Shown here: piece after piece, positions 58,919-64,000 of the stretch | Layout: each line of letters opens with the position of its first letter | Numbering within the stretch: the first letter of the stretch is position 1 | NCBI RefSeq assembly: GCF_000024845.1 | Contig: NC_013501.1 | Span: 2,646,874-2,710,873 of the forward strand | DNA: 64,000 nt | From: Rhodothermus marinus DSM 4252 | GTDB taxonomy: Bacteria; Bacteroidota; Rhodothermia; Rhodothermales; Rhodothermaceae | Reading direction: 5' to 3' | Program-made: the position numbers and the translations under genes | The notes under the pieces: generated by a model | The model's database searches: none | Seen by the model: only the letters and a program-made list of their open reading frames with translations | What the model was told of the DNA's origin: nothing

Positions 58919-59901
58919 CAGCCCAGCAACTGGGTCAGCTTGAGCAGCTCGTAATCTATGGTTTTCTTGCGGCTGTAGACGTGCTTGAGCGGCGTCAGTT
59001 TAATCTCGCCGTTGACCACGCCTACCATCACGTTCGTGTGTCCCTGCAGTAGCGCCTCGACGGCCGCCGACCCCAGCCGACTGGCCAACACGCGGTCGCG
59101 CGCCGTGGGCGAGCCACCCCGCTGCGTGTGGCCCAGGATGCACACCCGCAGGTCGATCTTAGCGAAAGCCGGATCCTCACGAAGGTCCTGCGCGATCTGC
59201 GTGGCGCCACCGTGCTCATCGCCTTCGGCCACCACGACGATCGACGAACGGGACTGGGCCGACATCAACGAAAGGATACGCTCCTTGATCTCCTCGATGT
59301 CGGTGAACGTCTCCGGAATCAGCACCATCTCCGCCCCGCTGCCGATGCCACAGTTCAGCGCGATGAAACCGGCGTCGCGCCCCATCACCTCGACCAGAAA
59401 CAGCCGGTCGTGCGCATCGGCCGTGTCACGAATGCGGTCGATGTTCTGAATGGCCGTGTTCATGGCCGTATCGAAGCCAATCGTCTCGTCGGTGCCGAAC
59501 AGGTCGTTGTCGATCGTGCCCGGGCACCCGACGATCGGAATGTGGTGTTCCTCATAGAAGACGGCGGCCCCACGAAACGTCCCATCGCCCCCGATGGCCA
59601 CCAGCGCATCGATGCCGGCCTTGCGGAGCTGCTCGGCCGCCTTCGCCCGGCCTTCGGGAGTCATGAAGGCCTTCGAGCGGGCACTTTTGAGAATGGTCCC
59701 GCCGAGTTGCAGGATGTTCGACACGGAGCGGCCGTCCATTTCCACGAAGTCGCCCTCGATCATGCCGGCATAACCACGCCGGATACCCACCACCTCCAGA
59801 TCGTGGGCAATGGCCGTGCGCACCACGGCCCGGATGCAGGCGTTCATGCCGGGGGCATCGCCACCGCTGGTGAAGACCCCGATACGTCGAATTTCTTCCA
59901 T
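58918..59901 (-). CDS. pfkA: 6-phosphofructokinase (ATP-dependent type)
   Basis: 327 residues, standard for bacterial PfkA. Motifs are IGVFTSGGDAPGMNACIRAVVR near residues 7-28, the ATP loop GGDGTFRGA near 103-111, and PGTIDNDLFGTDETIGFDTA near 126-145. The glycine in GGDG and in PGTIDND argues for ATP rather than pyrophosphate. It phosphorylates fructose 6-phosphate. It overlaps ubiE by 1 base and is preceded by a DUF1460 gene on the same strand. Confidence 0.95.
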   Translation of the reverse strand: MEEIRRIGVFTSGGDAPGMNACIRAVVRTAIAHDLEVVGIRRGYAGMIEGDFVEMDGRSVSNILQLGGTILKSARSKAFMTPEGRAKAAEQLRKAGIDALVAIGGDGTFRGAAVFYEEHHIPIVGCPGTIDNDLFGTDETIGFDTAMNTAIQNIDRIRDTADAHDRLFLVEVMGRDAGFIALNCGIGSGAEMVLIPETFTDIEEIKERILSLMSAQSRSSIVVVAEGDEHGGATQIAQDLREDPAFAKIDLRVCILGHTQRGGSPTARDRVLASRLGSAAVEALLQGHTNVMVGVVNGEIKLTPLKHVYSRKKTIDYELLKLTQLLG

Positions 59902-59951
59902 AGGGCGCCTGTCTGGTTGTGTGCATCTGTGGGCAACCGGAAGCGTCTGCT

Positions 59952-60785
59952 TTACCGCCGACGCGGATCGAGCGGACGCGCCACGACAATGCCCACCTGG
60001 GCGGGGTTGTTCTGCACGTACGTTTGAAGATCCGGCGAAACCCTGACGCCACCCTGTGGCGAGGCGTGCAACAGTCCACGCCGACCATCCGCACCTACAT
60101 AGACAAGCCCGACGTGCACCACGTCGAGCGTCGGCTCGCGGGCCACAAAGGCCACGATGTCGCCGGGCTGCAGACGCTCTGCGATACGGCGTATTTCATC
60201 GCGGGGCAATACGAAGCGTTCCCGTGCGCTCAGCGCTTCCTCGACGCGCCGAATACACTGCCAGGTGCTATCGGCCGCCAGGTGCGGATACAGTGTGCGG
60301 TGCTCGCTCATGAAGCGAATGCGGCGCCGCATGGGTCGGCCACCCAGTTCGCGGGTGATGTCGCGCACCAGCCCGCGCCGGGCGTTGTCGTCGATCCAGT
60401 CGGTAAAGTAATGGAGCCGGCTGCAGTAGCCGTTCATCCGGCCGTCGCGGTAGCGCAACTGTTCTACGCGTTGCTGCAAGCCGGTCAGCGTCGTGTCGCC
60501 CAGCACCACGCCCTGCGCCAGCGCCAGCACGCTCTCGACGAACAGCACGCAGTCGAAGCGGTCGAGCGGCGTCAGCAATGTCTCGGCCGGAGCAGCGTCG
60601 AGCATTCCGGCGGCGTACGGAGCGCCCCGGAGCTGCAGCCCCAGCGCCTGCATGACCTCACCCAGCGGTCGCGCCGCCAGCTGCTCCTGACGGGCGTGGC
60701 GCATCAATTCGGCAAAACGAGCCTGCAGGGCCGAGTCCGGTCCGACCACCAGCAGGCTTCCGATCAGCAATAGCGTCCAGCTCAT
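59952..60785 (-). CDS. DUF1460-family N-acetylmuramoyl-L-alanine amidase-like protein
   Basis: 277 residues with a signal peptide-like start. The family core is clear: DRFDCVLFVESVLALAQG near residues 76-93 with the catalytic cysteine, YRDGRMNGYCSRLHYFTDWIDDNA near 111-134, and late LQPGDIVAFVAREPTLDVVHVGLVY near 205-229 with the histidine. DUF1460 proteins are NlpC/P60-like peptidoglycan amidases. It starts 4 bases into the aat stop, so translation is coupled. Confidence 0.92.
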   Translation of the reverse strand: MSWTLLLIGSLLVVGPDSALQARFAELMRHARQEQLAARPLGEVMQALGLQLRGAPYAAGMLDAAPAETLLTPLDRFDCVLFVESVLALAQGVVLGDTTLTGLQQRVEQLRYRDGRMNGYCSRLHYFTDWIDDNARRGLVRDITRELGGRPMRRRIRFMSEHRTLYPHLAADSTWQCIRRVEEALSARERFVLPRDEIRRIAERLQPGDIVAFVAREPTLDVVHVGLVYVGADGRRGLLHASPQGGVRVSPDLQTYVQNNPAQVGIVVARPLDPRRR

Positions 60786-61411
60786 GGCTCCAAGTTACGA
60801 ACATCCGACGCCCAGCGCACCGGCAGCGCCACGGCCTCGGCCAGCCGCTGCTCAAAATCGGCCCGCGAGATCTCCTCGGCGCCAAACTGATGAAAGTGGG
60901 GCGTCAGGAACTGGATGTCCAGCAGGCGAAAACCCTGCCGTCGCAGGTGCGCCACCAGATGCACCAGCGCCACCTTGGAAGCCTCCGAGACCCGATGAAA
61001 CATCGACTCGCCGAAGAACGCCCCGCCGATGCAGACGCCGAACAGCCCTCCGACCAGCCGTCCTTCCTGCCAGCACTCGACGCTGTGGGCATGTCCCAGC
61101 CGGTGCAATGCCCGGTACATGTCCGCAAGCGCCGGCGCGATCCACGTCTGCGGACGGTCGGCGCAGACGGCCACCACGTCGTCGAAGGCCCGGTCGAACG
61201 TCACCTGAAAAACGCCGCGCCGCACCAGGCGGGCCAGGTTGCGCGGCACGTGGAAGCGATCGAGGGGAAGAATCGCCCGCGGGTCCGGCGCATACCAGTA
61301 GATACGTCCGTCCTCCGGATCGGCCATCGGAAAATAGCCCTGCCGATAGGCTGCCAGTACCTGAAGCAGGAGCCGTTCTTCCCCGGGAGACCGCCCCGCC
61401 GGTTTCTTCAT
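60782..61411 (-). CDS. aat: Leucyl/phenylalanyl-tRNA--protein transferase
   Basis: 209 residues. Family features are YRQGYFPMAD near residues 18-27, YWYAPDPRAILPLDRFHVPR near 34-53, FDDVVAVCADRPQTWIAP near 76-93 and AHSVECW followed by GLFGVCIGGAFFGESMFH. It adds leucine or phenylalanine to N-terminal K/R proteins for ClpS/ClpAP degradation (N-end rule). It is 15 bases after the secreted coiled-coil gene. Confidence 0.95.
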   Translation of the reverse strand: MKKPAGRSPGEERLLLQVLAAYRQGYFPMADPEDGRIYWYAPDPRAILPLDRFHVPRNLARLVRRGVFQVTFDRAFDDVVAVCADRPQTWIAPALADMYRALHRLGHAHSVECWQEGRLVGGLFGVCIGGAFFGESMFHRVSEASKVALVHLVAHLRRQGFRLLDIQFLTPHFHQFGAEEISRADFEQRLAEAVALPVRWASDVRNLEP

Positions 61412-61426
61412 GGCGGTGTGTCCATG

Positions 61427-62269
61427 CTATTCCCCCAGCAGCTCGCGCAGGCGCTGTTCGATGATCTGCTGGCGGTAGCGTTCCCGCTCGCTCAGACGCG
61501 CTCGAAGCAGACGGAGCTGCTGTTCGAGCCGGGCGATCTCGCGACGCCGGTTTTCCTGTTTGCGTTCGAAGACCTGCTCCAGTTGCCGGCGCAGCTCGGC
61601 GATGGCCTGCTCGCGCTCCGGCCCCTCCGGCATTTGTCGGATCCGCATGGCCTGAAGCTGCAGGGTTTCTTCCCAGTGCCATTCTTCCGCGATCTGCCGG
61701 GCCAGCTCGGCATCCTGCTGCTGCACGTGCCTCAGATACATCTCCCACTCCAGGCGTGGAAGCAGTCGCACCTGCTCCGAAAGCGCAGCGGCCCGCTGCT
61801 GGAGGGCTTCCAGGTGTTCTTCCAGTGCCGCCGTACGCACCTGGCGCCACGTTTCCACGCTCCGGGAAAGGCGCTCGGCCTCTTCCTGCAGCGCCCGCGC
61901 CTGTTCGATCAGCTCCGCCATGACCGCCTCCATCCGGTCGGTCGTATCGCGCGGGAGGGCCGGAATGAAAATTTCCTGCTCGAACAGCTGCTGCGGCGCA
62001 ACCGGCACAATCCGGTCCCCTTTCACCTGGAAGAACTGTCCGTTCAGGGAAAAGACCGGGCTTTCGTCACCGAAGAACTGAAGCTGCAACGACAGGTCCG
62101 ACGTGATTGTCGCTCGTTCGGCCTGCAGGTCGAATGCGACCGGCTGGCCATCCAGCCAGACCTTTCCGTTCCGGATCTCGAGCGTGCGCTGCGCAAGCGC
62201 ACCGCCGGCGCCGAGCGCCAGCATCAACCCGATCAACAAGCAGCACCGGACAGGTCCGCGACGGTTCAT
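61427..62269 (-). CDS. Exported coiled-coil protein
   Basis: 280 residues. A signal peptide (CCLLIGLMLALGAGGALAQ) is followed by about 75 residues of beta-rich sequence and then by a long charged helix (about 110-278) rich in E, R, Q and L, an evident coiled coil with several LEQQLRLLRARL-type heptads. No family is recognised; the layout recalls CpxP/Spy-type or OmpH-type periplasmic chaperones. It is the third gene of a sigma/anti-sigma operon, so it may be a target or sensor of that system. Confidence 0.8.
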   Translation of the reverse strand: MNRRGPVRCCLLIGLMLALGAGGALAQRTLEIRNGKVWLDGQPVAFDLQAERATITSDLSLQLQFFGDESPVFSLNGQFFQVKGDRIVPVAPQQLFEQEIFIPALPRDTTDRMEAVMAELIEQARALQEEAERLSRSVETWRQVRTAALEEHLEALQQRAAALSEQVRLLPRLEWEMYLRHVQQQDAELARQIAEEWHWEETLQLQAMRIRQMPEGPEREQAIAELRRQLEQVFERKQENRRREIARLEQQLRLLRARLSERERYRQQIIEQRLRELLGE

Positions 62270-62293
62270 GGCGATCCACCCCGGGTTTGCGGT

Positions 62294-62944
62294 TCAGTGG
62301 TTGCGCCGGGAAGCAGGGACCAGACCCGGTCGGCCACTGCCGGTCGGCCATGCCTCGAGCGGCAAAGCCGGCTCCCATTCGGGCGTGCTCCGGGCCTCCA
62401 GCAATTGCAGCTGACGGTAGATCTGCTGCACCGCCTCCCGGTCATCCCACCGGAGCAACATCTGTGGCGGTTCGGAGCGGGCAGCGGCTTCCGTCCGCGC
62501 GATCAGGTGGAGCCAGGCTTGCAGTTCGACGGGTTCCGGCGTGGTAGGAACCTGCTCGGCCACCACCACGCCCGGCCGATCCAGCGGCTGGTCGGTCCAG
62601 AACCGGTACCAGACGCCGCCGACCATCACCAGCAGTGTCAGGGCCCCGGCGGCCACACGCCAGCGCCAGCGACGTAGCCCCCGGCGTACCGGCCGGTCGG
62701 CGGCCACCGGCCGGGCGGCCGCCGCCACGATTCGGTCGATGACGGCCGGATCGGGCCGACGGCGCGGCCGCGTATCCAGCCAGCCCTTCACCTCCTGCAA
62801 CGCCCGCCATTCGGCCGCCAGCTCCGGATCCTCCTCGGGCGCCACGCCGTTGGGCAGTGCCTCGCCGTAGAGCAGGCGGATCAGATGCAGCCGCTTGTCT
62901 TCCATCGAACCCGGTACTTCCTGCCGTGGTAGCCGTTTGCTCAT
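62294..62944 (-). CDS. Single-helix membrane protein, probable anti-sigma factor
   Basis: Up to 216 residues; the ATG at 62944 overlaps the sigma stop by 4 bases. The N-terminal cytoplasmic part (about 1-105) has leucine-rich helices (LIRLLYGEALPNGVAPEEDPELAAEWRAL), followed by a single helix (VAAGALTLLVMVGGVWYRFW) and a 90-residue exported tail. No zinc-binding HxxxCxxC motif is seen, so it is not a ZAS type. Position after an ECF sigma strongly suggests an anti-sigma role. Confidence 0.75.
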   Translation of the reverse strand: MSKRLPRQEVPGSMEDKRLHLIRLLYGEALPNGVAPEEDPELAAEWRALQEVKGWLDTRPRRRPDPAVIDRIVAAAARPVAADRPVRRGLRRWRWRVAAGALTLLVMVGGVWYRFWTDQPLDRPGVVVAEQVPTTPEPVELQAWLHLIARTEAAARSEPPQMLLRWDDREAVQQIYRQLQLLEARSTPEWEPALPLEAWPTGSGRPGLVPASRRNH

Positions 62945-63537
62945 TCCGAAGCCGGTTGTTTCTGAGGCTGCAGCATCATTTTGCGCAGATTGATCAGCGC
63001 GTAGCGCATGCGTCCCAGCGCCGTGTTGATCGAGACGCCGGTCAGCTCGGCGATCTCCCGGAAGGTCAGCTCCGCCTCCTGGCGCAGCAACAGCACCTCG
63101 CGTTGCTCGGGCGGCAGGCGTTCGATGCAGGCGGCCAGGCGTTCCTGCAGCTCGGCTTCTTCCAGCAGCTCGTCGGCGCCGGGCGCCTCGTCCGGCAACC
63201 GATCCCAGAAGTTTCCGCCCTCTTCGCCGTCGTCCGGCGTCACGTCCTGCCAGCGCCGTCGGCTGCGCAGGTAATCGAGCGCCGCATTGCGGGCAATGCG
63301 CAGCACCCAGGCCAGCCAGCGTCCCTGGCGCGTGTAGGAGGCCCGCTCCTGACGGAGTGCCGCCAGCACACGCAGAAACGTCTCCTGAAACAGGTCGCTG
63401 GCCACCTCCGGGTCGCGCACCATCCCGAGCAGATAGCCGTAGATCCGCTCCTGATGGCGCTCGACCAGCCGGCGGAACGCCTGCGCGTCGCCCCGCTCCA
63501 GGTAGGCCGCGACCAGTTGATCGTCGGTAGGATGCAT
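62941..63537 (-). CDS. ECF sigma factor
   Basis: 198 residues. Sigma region 2 covers about 5-85 (DPEVASDLFQETFLRVL with the -10 recognition helix). Region 4 covers about 130-190 with ACIERLPPEQREVLLLRQEAELTFREIAELTGVSINTALGRMRYAL. The linker is long and acidic. It directs RNA polymerase to a stress or envelope regulon controlled by the overlapping anti-sigma gene. First gene of the three-gene minus-strand operon. Confidence 0.95.
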   Translation of the reverse strand: MHPTDDQLVAAYLERGDAQAFRRLVERHQERIYGYLLGMVRDPEVASDLFQETFLRVLAALRQERASYTRQGRWLAWVLRIARNAALDYLRSRRRWQDVTPDDGEEGGNFWDRLPDEAPGADELLEEAELQERLAACIERLPPEQREVLLLRQEAELTFREIAELTGVSINTALGRMRYALINLRKMMLQPQKQPASE

Positions 63538-63642
63538 CCGAAGGTCTGACTTCCGGAAGACGCCTGCGCAGACACCTTCCTTAACGAAGAATCCCGGGGT
63601 TTTATTGTTTGCCCGAGCCTGAGTTCGCGAAACACGAAAAAC

Positions 63643-64000
<358 letters not shown>

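Noticed and set aside
61021-62677. Large plus-strand ORF opposite aat, the coiled-coil gene and anti-sigma
   Set aside because: Shadow of minus-strand genes with clear families on both sides.

Overview
The window is GC-rich bacterial DNA with dense, mostly co-oriented operons. The gene repertoire points to the Bacteroidota/Rhodothermota side of the tree: TonB receptor plus FecR, a type IX (Por) C-terminal sorting domain, a GWxTD protein, Bacteroidetes-style Mrp and Rho, tricorn protease, and TAnnTTTG-like -7 promoter boxes. It most resembles Rhodothermus marinus or a close relative. That assignment is inference, since there is no rRNA in the window and no search was run. I see no tRNA, rRNA, CRISPR or intact insertion sequence.

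Region 1-5.8 kb (minus strand) is a hexuronate operon: TRAP transporter dctPQM, D-mannonate dehydratase, KDPG aldolase and KDG kinase (cut by the window edge). A second hexuronate locus at 19.5-21.9 kb carries glucuronate isomerase (uxaC) and a KduI/IolB-family isomerase. Both promoters carry the same palindrome over the -10 box, so they probably form one regulon. Fructuronate reductase (UxuB) is not in the window.

Region 5.9-13.5 kb is the most unusual part. It holds a 15-gene minus-strand array with a di-iron RIC/YtfE repair protein, three DUF2249 proteins, a MIP18-family protein, a 7Fe-type ferredoxin, CopD-like, cupin and DUF488 proteins, an NnrS-like membrane protein, two short four-helix membrane proteins, a HEPN-like protein and a 36-residue membrane peptide. 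It diverges from a SufR-like four-cysteine regulator. It looks like a nitrosative/redox stress response, but no NO reductase gene is visible.

Region 13.5-17 kb is gnd-pgl-zwf-guaD (oxidative pentose phosphate pathway plus guanine deaminase). Then follow a TPR-GWxTD secreted protein, the uxaC locus, rhomboid, MgtC-like, purQ, yceI, folC, rho, a tricorn homologue, a HAD phosphatase, nadE and ruvA. A sensor kinase-YfiR pair, a TonB receptor with FecR and a lipoprotein run to 42 kb.

Region 42.2-46.9 kb holds a large secreted beta-helix protein whose central 1.25 kb is strikingly AT-rich, next to a methyltransferase of lower GC. A dispersed intergenic repeat occurs at 42.4 and 49.7 kb.

Region 47-64 kb holds a DUF58/BatD-like pair with a SIRT5-like sirtuin, NifU-C and Mrp (Fe-S carriers), Ppx/GppA, PrmA, a four-repeat protein of unknown function, a SpoIIE-phosphatase/STAS/anti-sigma partner-switch operon, ubiE-pfkA, a DUF1460 amidase, aat, an ECF sigma/anti-sigma/coiled-coil operon, and the start of an O-acetylhomoserine sulfhydrylase gene. 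That last gene has a leader that can fold into a pseudoknot over its ribosome binding site.
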